Positions 15,711-24,522 of a stretch of 64,000 nt of DNA are shown piece by piece (positions within the stretch are counted from its first letter, which is position 1; each line of letters opens with the position of its first letter). The stretch spans positions 1,961,817 through 2,025,816 of the forward strand of contig NZ_DS999213.1 of assembly GCF_000156335.1 (NCBI RefSeq). Reading direction: 5' to 3'. Below the pieces are notes generated by a model. The model did no database searches and was not told the DNA's origin. It saw only the letters and a list, made by a program, of their open reading frames with translations. The translations under genes and the position numbers were made by a program. The stretch comes from Roseobacter sp. GAI101 (GTDB taxonomy: Bacteria > Pseudomonadota > Alphaproteobacteria > Rhodobacterales > Rhodobacteraceae).

Positions 15711-18135
15711 TGGAGTTTCGAAGTCTGAGAGTTTTCGCGGTAAAGGCGGTGGCGGAACGCCGTCCCCGTCTTTCATTCAAAATCGACAGGCTCACGCACA
15801 ACGATTGATAGCGTCCCTTGACGCGATTCAAGTCGAAGAGACCGCACGAGCAACCTACATCGCAGTGCAAGGTCGTCCCGGAGAGCCATTTCTGCCCGAA
15901 AAATTCAATGTCAGTGGCCTGTCACTACTTAGCATGAAAGAAGCCGATACCGATCAGCAAGTTCCTGGTCGTGCAATCGTAAAGGCCAGCCGTTCGGAAA
16001 GCGGTCTTTCCAACCTCAAAGGTAAATTGCGTCAGTTTGCAGGTGACCTACGACCGCCGAACAACAATGGAGTAAGGAACCCATATCATGCTGACATGGC
16101 AAATAGCGTTGATCTTTTCGCCGAAATCGAGCTCAGAGACCTATGGCGACATCCAACCAAGCCGTTCCCCGAGGCCATAGGTCCGATCCCTTGGGAAGTT
16201 TGGCTGGAACCAGGAGAAGTGGAGCAATTCGTTGCGAGGGCAGTGCTGGAAGGCTTAACAGTTTATCCTGATCGCTTGGAATTCCCTGAGGATATTGTTG
16301 TTCTCGTCGAAGGCGATGTTGGCCAGATGGCAAGGACAGCAATTGGCACGGGTTCGGTCCGCTCAATTTCTCCGCCTGGTGTTCCTATCGACTTCGTGGA
16401 TGGCCTCGAAGCGGAGGAGCAGGCTGATTGGTTGCAAGATGTACTTGGCCGAACTCTGTTTGGCCCCCAAGATCAGCAGGCGGCGTCTTATGTCACGCTC
16501 TTAGATACGGGTATCACCTTGGCGCACCCACTAATCCAGCCTGCGTTTGATGCAGCCGATCGCCATGCGGCTGTGGATGGGTGGGACCTCGCAGACCTGC
16601 ATGGTCATGGATCGAGGATGGCAGGGGCGGCGCTCTTTGGTGATCTGCGAACTCACTTGAACAGTACAGCAGCAATTTATGTCCCTCATAGGCTGGAGTC
16701 GGCAAAGGTGATCCCAGATGCAGGACATAACCCCTATCATCTGTTGGGGGACAGGACGCAGAAAGCCATCAACGCGGTAGAAGTTAAGCCTGATAGGTTG
16801 CGGACTTTCGCTTTGGCCACGACCACAGACCTTGATTCTCCCCACAGCGGTGCACCTACGTCTTGGTCCACTGAACTCGACCAGCTTGCGGCTGGTCGAT
16901 CCGGCGAAGTGAAGCAGCGGCGACTTATCGTGACTTCGGTTGGTAACATTGATGCCCAGCATGATGGAAATACTGACTACCTAAGTAAATGCGATGACCT
17001 TGATGAGGGGGAGGTTCAGTCCCCTTCCCAAGCATGGAATTCAATCGCCGTTGGTGCGATGACCGAAATGAACGGTGTTGGTGGACCGACCCATGGTGCG
17101 ACGTTGGCTGAAGTTGGGGACCTCGCTCCGATGTCCCGCACAGCGAGTTGGACCAAGACCTGGCCAATTAAACCGGATGTCGTACTTGAAGGCGGCAATT
17201 GGTACGACGACGGGTATTCAACAACGCCCAATCAACATTCTGATCTGATGTTGGTTGCAACGAGCAGGAACTTCCCTGAACGATCTTTTACGCACATCTC
17301 GGATACCAGTGCCGCGACGGCATTGGCGGCACGTGAAATTGCATTGCTTCGCGCCTCTTACCCCAACCTATGGCCAGAGACGATCCGTGCACTCTATGTC
17401 GCCTCGGCTCGGTGGACTGAACGGATGTGGTCACATATTGCGGCAGCGGATCGAAGTCGAAAGGGTGCCTTCGATGTTATGTTCACCCGGTACGGATATG
17501 GTCAGCCGAACCTTGAGCGTGCCCTTAAAAGTGCAAGCAGCGCTGTCACGCTGATCGCAGAGGATTCTATTCGCCCCTATGAAAACAAGGGATCAGGTAG
17601 GAAATTGAACGAAATGCGGTTGTTTGAACTGCCGTGGCCGACGAACGTTCTCCGTGGCTTGGTGGGGCAGGACGTTACTCTGCGCGTTGCTCTAAGCACC
17701 TTCATCGAACCGAACCCATCAGAGGTCGCTCGTGGCCGAAAGAACAGATACGCATCTCATGGCCTTCGGGTTGCGTTAAAGGGCGCAGATGAAGATGTTG
17801 ATGATTTCACGCAACGTATTGGCCGCACCGCGGATGAAGACCAACCAGACCATAACGGCCCTGTTGGTGGCGAATGGGACTTCGGCTACAATCGCCGGAG
17901 TGTCGGGTCGCTGCACATCGATACAATGACAGTCGCCGCCAGCGATCTTGCCCGTCGCGGAGTCCTTGCGGTCTATCCGGTTGGGGGCTGGTGGAAAGAA
18001 AACCGCAGTGTAGATCCTGAACGATGCGTTGCGCGTTTCTCATTAGTCGTTGAAATCGATGCGACTGAGGCAGAAGTGGATCTTTATGCAGAAGTCCAAC
18101 AGAGAGTGGCGCCACAAGCGGCGATCCAGGTCTGA
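15676..18135 (+). CDS. ietS: Subtilisin-like serine protease (S8), IetS-like
   Basis: The 819-residue protein (GTG start inside the ATPase gene) has an unusual N-terminal region of about 260 residues followed by an S8 catalytic domain. The triad is visible: D277 in LLDTGITLAHP, H311 in HGHGSRMAG, and S545 in SDTSAATALAA. About 230 residues of beta-rich C-terminal sequence follow. No signal peptide, so it should act in the cytoplasm, unlike most subtilases. In ietAS the protease is the toxic or effector component held by the AAA partner; the same role is inferred here. All catalytic residues are intact. Confidence 0.85.
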   Translation: MAERNLPHIVLNGVSKSESFRGKGGGGTPSPSFIQNRQAHAQRLIASLDAIQVEETARATYIAVQGRPGEPFLPEKFNVSGLSLLSMKEADTDQQVPGRAIVKASRSESGLSNLKGKLRQFAGDLRPPNNNGVRNPYHADMANSVDLFAEIELRDLWRHPTKPFPEAIGPIPWEVWLEPGEVEQFVARAVLEGLTVYPDRLEFPEDIVVLVEGDVGQMARTAIGTGSVRSISPPGVPIDFVDGLEAEEQADWLQDVLGRTLFGPQDQQAASYVTLLDTGITLAHPLIQPAFDAADRHAAVDGWDLADLHGHGSRMAGAALFGDLRTHLNSTAAIYVPHRLESAKVIPDAGHNPYHLLGDRTQKAINAVEVKPDRLRTFALATTTDLDSPHSGAPTSWSTELDQLAAGRSGEVKQRRLIVTSVGNIDAQHDGNTDYLSKCDDLDEGEVQSPSQAWNSIAVGAMTEMNGVGGPTHGATLAEVGDLAPMSRTASWTKTWPIKPDVVLEGGNWYDDGYSTTPNQHSDLMLVATSRNFPERSFTHISDTSAATALAAREIALLRASYPNLWPETIRALYVASARWTERMWSHIAAADRSRKGAFDVMFTRYGYGQPNLERALKSASSAVTLIAEDSIRPYENKGSGRKLNEMRLFELPWPTNVLRGLVGQDVTLRVALSTFIEPNPSEVARGRKNRYASHGLRVALKGADEDVDDFTQRIGRTADEDQPDHNGPVGGEWDFGYNRRSVGSLHIDTMTVAASDLARRGVLAVYPVGGWWKENRSVDPERCVARFSLVVEIDATEAEVDLYAEVQQRVAPQAAIQV

Positions 18136-18362
18136 GAAAGTCCCTTAGACTTAACAACTTTGCTTGTCCTCGCGGTTGAACCGGAACACTTCTTCGCTGC
18201 GTATCAAGGTCAGCTTCTGGGGAACCGCTCAGCTGGTTTATAGATGCAGCGAATGGAATGCTCTGGGCCGGACTTTCACTTTAAATATGATTTTGTAAGC
18301 AGTTTTAGCGAAGCTCGTACCGCTTGGAAGATAGAGAATTGCCTGAAAGGAATATTGACACG

Positions 18363-19088
18363 ATGGACATACGCTGGTTCTTAAAACAACGCTTAGATTT
18401 CATCCGAAATCACTACGATTGTAGCGCATCGACTTTCTTAAATATAACACGTCAGATCGAGCGCGGAGAGGCACCTTTTGACAATCCGCCTTATAGCGAG
18501 GATGGGGAACCCCCTTTTCAAATTGAATGGGAAGACGCCAACACGTCAATCGATCTCATTGGAATCTCCTGCGTTTCACTTCTTAGTGATGCGTAGAAGA
18601 TTTACCTTAACTCGATCAAAAAATTGGAGTTTCGTTTCGAATTTGGCGAGACGGAAAAGAAGGCCTTAAAGAAGGGATATGTAGGTGCCTTTAAGGCCGC
18701 ATTGGGTGAAGTACTCCATACAGATTGGGTAGAGAGTGGTGTCGATTTTGAGATCTTAGAGCAGGTAGTGCTTGCTCGAAATCAAGGTCAACACGGAAAC
18801 GACATCACCGGATTTCGAGTCAAGATTGATGGCAAGACTATACAGCAACACCCGCGCCCAATTTTCGGCCGAACTGAGGAAATCGAAGTTATGGACGGGG
18901 AAGGCTTAGTATTCAGGAATATCCATGGCATAACGATGAAAATCGACCGAGCGTCTTTATTCGGAGCGATTGATGAAATTGAGAAGTTGGGTGATTGGGT
19001 TGAATTAAATCGAGAACGAGCGCTGCCATGGTTTGAAAAACAGCGTTCCCTACGTCAAGCCATGGCAAAACCGGAATCGAACTCCTAA
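18363..19088 (+). pseudogene. Hypothetical island gene interrupted by an in-frame TAG
   Basis: From ATG 18363 (AAAGGAA about ten bases upstream) the frame runs 77 codons (MDIRWFLKQRLDFIRNHYDC ... CVSLLSDA), meets TAG at 18594, and continues in the same frame for 164 more codons (KIYLNSIKKLEFRFEFGE ... MAKPESNS). There is no Shine-Dalgarno or good start in the second half, so both halves are one protein of about 241 residues broken by a nonsense mutation, or a sequencing error. The complete protein would be soluble and helical, with VVLARNQGQHGNDITGFRV. I recall similar hypothetical proteins but no known function. Confidence 0.65.
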
Positions 19089-19413
19089 CGCTGAAAGAAA
19101 AGCAATATTCTTTTAGGGGCGGCTCAAATGCTGCGTCCTGCATGAATGTCCGCAATGTGGTCTGCGGGCGCGGCATCAAGCGGGTGTGGTCAACGGCAGC
19201 TGGGCGCGAAGGCTGGGTAAACTACTCGAGGTGCCGACTACGGTCATTGAGGCTAACTTGCGTGTCGTTCACCCAGAGAGCGCTTAACGAGAGTGGCGCT
19301 GCAATCTGCCCACAGCTTATCAAACCGGCGGCAGGAAAATTTTGTTCATTTCCAGACTTATACAGGACATCAAAACAACTTACCCTCAGTGCTGAAACCA
19401 GAAGTGTGAGCCT
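19089..19413. other. Gene-free stretch upstream of the helicase gene
   Basis: No credible coding frame, repeat or RNA gene was recognised. The last part must hold the promoter of the helicase gene, but no clear -35/-10 pair stands out. Confidence 0.45.
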
Positions 19414-22317
19414 ATGTACCTGAAGTCGAACACCAGCCTATTTTATCTACTCGATAAATGGCGAGGGAACGCGGCGTCGCTCACGATGGCAGGCCCAAAG
19501 ATCAGTGCCGCCGGTGGAAAGATTTCTTCAACCTCTCTGTCTGAAATCACCGAAATACCGAAGGTCGAACGCAAATGGTTTGGTTCGGAGCTTTCGATCA
19601 ATATTGATGGTAGCGATCACATCCTTCGAGTTCGCGGCGCAAATAGGTCAGAACTCGATCTGTTTGCCCACCAACTTGAATCTGCTTGGCGCGACCACAG
19701 TTTGGCCCAGCTGGACGCCCAATCAGACGCGATCAGCTACGTTGTAAAAGCGATCACTAAACTTGAGGCCCCAACTGGCTATCCAGCGGCATGTTATGTG
19801 CAGCCCATTTTGGAGTCTGCTCGGGAACTCGAGACAAGCTTGTTTTCCAAGCTAAACGAAAACGCGATTGGGATTGCCCGATTCAAAAATGTTAAATTTA
19901 TTACAGCGTTTCTGTCGTCGCCCGGTAAACAGCGATCCCGAGCCATCGAAAAATTTGAACAAACGCAATTGGCTAAATGGTCGGATTTCCTTGATAGTTT
20001 TGAGACTAACCCACTGACACCCGAGCAGCGCCTCGCCGTCATTGCAGATGAGGACGCAACCTTGGTGCTCGCAGGTGCCGGGTCCGGAAAAACAAGCGTG
20101 ATCACTGCCAAGGCCGGATACTTGCTCAAGGCAGGCATCCGCAAACCCGAAGAAATCCTACTTCTGGCGTTCGCACGAGATGCCGCAGTAGAGATGAGTG
20201 AACGCATTGAGCAGAAATGCGGCGAACCCGTCGAGGCGCGGACTTTTCACGCGCTATCTTACGACATCATCGGGTTTGTCGAAGGCTGCAAACCGGCCCT
20301 TGCTGCACACGCAACAGACAACAAGGCATTTCTCGTTTTAATCAGGGACATCTTGATTACCATCGCGGCTGGCGCGGCAGAGGCATCTAAAGCCATAATA
20401 AACTGGTTCACATCAGGTCGGTTGGAAGCAAAGTCTGAATGGGATTTCAAACAGAAGCATGACTACTACAGCTATCTTGAAAAGGAAGAGCTCAGGACGC
20501 TTCAAGGCGACCAGGTCAAAAGCTACGAAGAGCTCCTTATATCCAACTGGCTCTACGAAAATGGCGTCGAGTATGAGTACGAGCCAGATTATGAATTTGA
20601 CACGTCAGATCCTACCAAGCGCAATTACTGTCCCGATTTCCGTCTTTCCGAAAGCGGAGTATACCTCGAACATTTCGGCGTGAGAAAGGTTGTCAGCCGC
20701 GGTGAAGAGCGGCTTGAAACTGCCCCCTGGGTCGATCGCGACGACTACCTTGAGGGCATGGAATGGAAACGGCAGGTCCATAAAGACAACGAAACCATCC
20801 TGCTCCAAACGTTCAGTTATGAGCGTCAGGAAGGACGCTTACTCGACGCGTTGGCCGAAAAAGTAGCGCCACACGTCACGCTCAATCCTCGGCCGCCAGA
20901 AATGCTCTTTGATCGTGTGATGGAGATGAACGACATCGACGGTTTTGTGCAGCTGTTGGCAAACTTCCTGCGCAACTACAAGAGCGGCGGCTATACGCTT
21001 GAGCACTGTACCCAAAAAGCTGACACAGCCAAGCTTGGCAAACGGGCCCAGTTGTTCCTGACTATCTTTAGGCCCGTCTTTGAGGCGTATGAGGAGAGCC
21101 TCGAGGGCCGTATCGACTTTGAGGATATGGTCCTGCGGGCCGCTCAACATGTTGAATCCGGCCGATACAAAAGCCCATTCGGGCACATCCTCATTGATGA
21201 ATTCCAGGATATCTCGCGAAGTCGTGCTCGACTGGTAAAAGCCCTTCTCGGCCAAAAGCATGATACACGATTATTTGCCGTGGGAGACGATTGGCAATCA
21301 ATCTATCGGTTTGCAGGCTCTGACATTCATCTGATGCGCAACTTTGGTGCCGAGTTTGGTGGTAACTTCGACGGCCAATCAGGCGTTCATCGCACAGTCG
21401 ACCTTGGCCGGACGTTCAGATCTGTCGATAAGATAGCCTTTGCGGCACGCAAGTTTATCCTGAAGAATCCGACCCAATTGACCAAGACGGTCATCCCTGC
21501 CGGGACAACTGAAACTCCCGCCATCAAGGTCATTCCGACATTCAAACATGACGGTGATCAGAAGCTCGAAAATGAACTTTTGACGTTGCAGACCGTGGCC
21601 CAAGAAAGCGGTCAGAGAGCATCCGTTTTGCTCTTAGGACGGTACAGGCATTCTGAGCCCGATGATTTCCGCAAGTTTCGAAGGACGTATAAAGACCTCG
21701 ATATTACCTTCAAGACGATCCACTCTTCGAAAGGTCTGGAAGCGGATCACGTCATATTGCTGCAAGCATTCAAAGGACAAATCGGCTTCCCCTCTGAAAT
21801 TGTGGACGATCCATTGTTGACGATGGTGTCCCCCGAAGCCGAGCCATTTGAACATGCGGAGGAACGGCGCGTCATGTACGTCGCAATGACGCGAGCACGC
21901 AAAACGCTGACAATAATGGGGTCAGCGGCAAAGCCGTCTGTGTTCGTTGAAGAACTGGTCGAGGACGCTGAATACGGTTTACTGCCCACGGCCATGGAGT
22001 CGGCGAAAGTGCAGACATGCGGAGAATGTCAGGGGCATCTCCAGCCAATCCCGAAGCGTGACGGCGGCACGTTCTATCGATGTGAACACGTCCAGCTCTG
22101 CGGGAATATTATGCCATCTTGTCCGAGCTGCGGCGTGGGTTTCCCCGCGCGGAAAAAGGGGCAAACTGAGGCAGTTTGTGACTGTAAGGAGAGCTTTCCA
22201 GCTTGTCCTTGTTGCGCTGACGGGTGGCTGGTCGAGCGTAAGGGGCGCTTTGGGAAGTTCCTGGGGTGCGTGAAGTTTCCGAGGTGTACGGGTAAGGCGA
22301 AAGTGCCAAAGAGGTGA
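19414..22317 (+). CDS. UvrD/helicase IV-like superfamily 1 helicase with nuclease-like insert and C-terminal zinc ribbons
   Basis: The 967-residue protein has an N-terminal accessory region (about 1-200) of helicase IV type, Walker A AGAGSGKT (220-227), DEFQD with D595/E596, GDDWQSIYRFAGSD (motif III), and VMYVAMTRARKTL (motif VI). Between motifs Ia and II lies an insert reading YEYEPDYEF, YCPDFRL (D408), VYLEHFGV (E419) and EWKRQVHK (K452), the pattern of a PD-(D/E)XK nuclease fold. The last 110 residues have several paired cysteines (CGECQGH, CPSCGVGF, CPCC, CVKFPRC) forming zinc ribbons as in topoisomerase I. Likely a DNA-processing helicase-nuclease; in this island a defence role is plausible but inferred. 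Confidence 0.85.
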   Translation: MYLKSNTSLFYLLDKWRGNAASLTMAGPKISAAGGKISSTSLSEITEIPKVERKWFGSELSINIDGSDHILRVRGANRSELDLFAHQLESAWRDHSLAQLDAQSDAISYVVKAITKLEAPTGYPAACYVQPILESARELETSLFSKLNENAIGIARFKNVKFITAFLSSPGKQRSRAIEKFEQTQLAKWSDFLDSFETNPLTPEQRLAVIADEDATLVLAGAGSGKTSVITAKAGYLLKAGIRKPEEILLLAFARDAAVEMSERIEQKCGEPVEARTFHALSYDIIGFVEGCKPALAAHATDNKAFLVLIRDILITIAAGAAEASKAIINWFTSGRLEAKSEWDFKQKHDYYSYLEKEELRTLQGDQVKSYEELLISNWLYENGVEYEYEPDYEFDTSDPTKRNYCPDFRLSESGVYLEHFGVRKVVSRGEERLETAPWVDRDDYLEGMEWKRQVHKDNETILLQTFSYERQEGRLLDALAEKVAPHVTLNPRPPEMLFDRVMEMNDIDGFVQLLANFLRNYKSGGYTLEHCTQKADTAKLGKRAQLFLTIFRPVFEAYEESLEGRIDFEDMVLRAAQHVESGRYKSPFGHILIDEFQDISRSRARLVKALLGQKHDTRLFAVGDDWQSIYRFAGSDIHLMRNFGAEFGGNFDGQSGVHRTVDLGRTFRSVDKIAFAARKFILKNPTQLTKTVIPAGTTETPAIKVIPTFKHDGDQKLENELLTLQTVAQESGQRASVLLLGRYRHSEPDDFRKFRRTYKDLDITFKTIHSSKGLEADHVILLQAFKGQIGFPSEIVDDPLLTMVSPEAEPFEHAEERRVMYVAMTRARKTLTIMGSAAKPSVFVEELVEDAEYGLLPTAMESAKVQTCGECQGHLQPIPKRDGGTFYRCEHVQLCGNIMPSCPSCGVGFPARKKGQTEAVCDCKESFPACPCCADGWLVERKGRFGKFLGCVKFPRCTGKAKVPKR

Positions 22318-22321
22318 CGCA

Positions 22322-22582
22322 TTGGTGCCGCATGTGACCTCACCAGAGGTAGGGCGTGAGATCGTGTCGCTGGCGCGTTATGATCCCGGGACGCGAGGCC
22401 TGTCACCCACCACCCGAGCAGGAAACTTCGGCAGCATCTCGATGGCCGAACACATTAAATCACAAGACGCGCGCTGTGCCGTCATCGCGATGATAGAGGA
22501 CGCAGAGGCACTCGACCGAATTGACGAACAGCAGGACGACGCCACATTCATCGGTGGCATCAAGTCTTGGATGACAGAGTAA
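22322..22582 (+). CDS. Possible small protein coupled to the helicase gene
   Basis: A TTG five bases after GAGGTG, itself overlapping the helicase stop, opens an 86-codon frame (VPHVTSPEVGREIVSLARYD ... IGGIKSWMTE); an internal ATG at 22443 gives 46 residues (AEHIKSQDARCAVIAMIEDA at the start). The acidic C-terminal half looks protein-like, but no family is recognised and codon evidence is thin. From 22583 to the integrase end at 22847 I see only decayed sequence without genes. Confidence 0.3.
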   Translation: MVPHVTSPEVGREIVSLARYDPGTRGLSPTTRAGNFGSISMAEHIKSQDARCAVIAMIEDAEALDRIDEQQDDATFIGGIKSWMTE

Positions 22583-22846
22583 GTCTGCGACTGGTGCCGA
22601 TCGGCAAAATGTCCGCTTCGGCGCGCTGCGCCGCAGCATCGCGACACTTCGGCCAAGGTCGGCTCTGGGCCGTTCACGTCCTGAAGGACGACCATGGTTC
22701 GCAACTTTGAGGGTCCGTTTCCTGCGCACAGCCGACTTTGGTGCGCAGCGCAGCATGGGGCTTCGGTCTGCTACGGCTTGAATGGCCGCTTTTGCAATTC
22801 TGGCAAAGAACCTTCGCCGACGCAGCTAAGGTCCGGTTTCCGCCCC

Positions 22847-24043
22847 TCAAGTCGACTGCAAATTCCTGATCTGCTCCGGACTCAAAGCCATGTTCTTCAA
22901 ATAGAACCGCTCCAGCTGATCCACAGACGTGCCCGCGTTCTTTGCTAGCCAGTATATGTTAACCTTGCCCTTTGACCCTCTGAGGCGCGCCTGAAGCGCG
23001 TAGTGGCGCAATGAGTATGGTGTACGAGGGTTTCCACTCATGTCCTTCCTCAGATTGCTCTCCTCAAGGACATGATTGAACAAACGCCGCGCCGTGTTCA
23101 CCGCTGTCGTTCGGTTTTGATATTCCGACATGAACACATAGTCAGTCGGTTCCGCGTTCGGGGATTTTGATCTCACGCTTTGATACAAACCCTGAGCGAA
23201 AGGCATCGTTGCAGAGATACGATGTCCCGTCTTGCCGAACAAAGTCAGTTCCAAATGCGTCGGATTACCTCCAACAACAATGTCGCAGTGCCTCAGCGCA
23301 AAGAGTTCAGTTTCAGTTGGTCGAACAAATGAATGAACGATGAACTGCCACATGTGAACGTGATCATGCGAGATCAATACACCCCGCACTTTGGTCTTAC
23401 CCTCCGACGCGATCCGACGCGCGGTGGTCATCAAGTGCTTGTATTCTTTATCAGTGAACGTTGGACGTGGCGCATCTTTCGTCCGCTGTTTTGGCATTGG
23501 TGGGATGATGTCGATCACACCGTCTTCAAGCGCAACCATCAAAACCTTGCGGATCATTATGCACTGTTTGGCTTTTGTTGAAAACGCGAGTGGTTTGTCC
23601 CGTCGACTGTCTAAAAAAAACAGATAGTCGCGCACCATGCCCGACGTGATCTTTCCAACATCATATTTACCAAAGTATGAAATCACCCCATCCGTCTCAC
23701 GCAAGAGGATCTTTGCTTCGTCCGAGAATGCGTACTTGTTTTTCACGCCACGCTTTTGCACGCGCGCCATATTCATATAGATCTGAGCGAAGTGTTCGAA
23801 CGACTGATCTTTGGCGGTGGCATGATTATTCTTCTGTTTGGATTTTAAGTCCGCGAGAATTTCTTCCGCGACTTCTGCTGCATCAAGACGTGAAGTTTCT
23901 TTCGTCGATCTAACGACATACTTTTTCTGTGAAGAAATATAGACACGCGCATGCCAGTAAGGTGAGCGCTCCGTCTTGTAGATGCTCAAACCCTTACGCA
24001 AATGCTTAATCTGCTTCTTTGTGTTTACAGATTTTTCCGACAA
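22847..24043 (-). CDS. Tyrosine recombinase / phage-type integrase
   Basis: The 398-residue protein has a basic N-terminal arm-binding region (residues 10-50), a SAM-like core-binding domain (about 75-185) and a catalytic domain. Catalytic residues seen are R241 (FVRPTETEL), K271 (GKTGH), R346 in YSLRHYAL, and the nucleophile Y381 (LERFYLKN). The usual HxxR histidine appears as Y343. The start is TTG; no ATG occurs nearby. The gene begins 100 bases from the 3' end of tRNA-Phe, the standard arrangement for an element integrated into that tRNA, so it should drive excision and integration of the 7.4-24 kb island. Confidence 0.88.
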   Translation of the reverse strand: MSEKSVNTKKQIKHLRKGLSIYKTERSPYWHARVYISSQKKYVVRSTKETSRLDAAEVAEEILADLKSKQKNNHATAKDQSFEHFAQIYMNMARVQKRGVKNKYAFSDEAKILLRETDGVISYFGKYDVGKITSGMVRDYLFFLDSRRDKPLAFSTKAKQCIMIRKVLMVALEDGVIDIIPPMPKQRTKDAPRPTFTDKEYKHLMTTARRIASEGKTKVRGVLISHDHVHMWQFIVHSFVRPTETELFALRHCDIVVGGNPTHLELTLFGKTGHRISATMPFAQGLYQSVRSKSPNAEPTDYVFMSEYQNRTTAVNTARRLFNHVLEESNLRKDMSGNPRTPYSLRHYALQARLRGSKGKVNIYWLAKNAGTSVDQLERFYLKNMALSPEQIRNLQST

Positions 24044-24142
24044 ACCAATGACTTATCCCGAGTGTCTAACTGTGTCTAAGTATATGACACAAAAATCACA
24101 TCGGCAAATATGTTAAATTATCGTTTGTTATCAGATAATTAA

Positions 24143-24217
24143 TGGTGCCCAGGGGCGGAATCGAACCACCGACACGAGGATTTTCAATCCACTGCTCTAC
24201 CCCTGAGCTACCCGGGC
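24143..24217 (-). tRNA. tRNA-Phe (GAA)
   Basis: The 75-base RNA folds into a cloverleaf with acceptor GCCCGGG/CCTGGGC (one G-U pair), D arm GCTC/GAGC, anticodon loop TTGAAAA (anticodon GAA), T arm GGTGG-TTCGATT-CCGCC, and an encoded CCA. The second anticodon-stem pair is U-U. Its 3' end faces the integrase gene and is the probable attachment site of the island. Confidence 0.95.
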
Positions 24218-24330
24218 ACCGGAGACCTCCGTAGAGGTCGGGTGAGCGGTTTCTAAGAGGTTGCGGCTGGGGTGTCCATAGTCTTTTGCACTGTTTGGCA
24301 AAGGTTTTTTTCTTATGACCCAAACGGGGC

Positions 24331-24522
24331 CTAATGTGGCTTTGTTGGCGCGTTCAATGCGGCCTCGGCAGCTTCCAGTGCGGTCTCGATGTCATCGGGG
24401 TCATTGCTGGGGGCCGCATAGCTGCCGTTAAGCCATTTGGCCAGGTCGATGTCAGCGCAGCGGCGCGAGCAGAAGGGGCGGTATTTGGCGGAAACGTCGC
24501 CGCTGCAGATCGGACAGCTCAC
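24331..24522 (-). CDS. yacG: DNA gyrase inhibitor YacG
   Basis: The 63-residue zinc protein shows CPIC and FCSRRC, the Cys4 knuckle of YacG, followed by DLAKWLNGSYAAP. In E. coli YacG binds zinc and inhibits gyrase by contacting GyrB. The start overlaps the stop of the RNase E/G-like gene (ATGA), placing it last in an infA-maf-RNase-yacG series that ends at tRNA-Phe. The acidic C-terminal tail is short and usual for alphaproteobacteria. Confidence 0.93.
   Translation of the reverse strand: MSCPICSGDVSAKYRPFCSRRCADIDLAKWLNGSYAAPSNDPDDIETALEAAEAALNAPTKPH

Noticed and set aside
7374..24142. CRISPR array
   Set aside because: No regularly spaced short repeats; the only repeats are the single leader duplication and IS ends.
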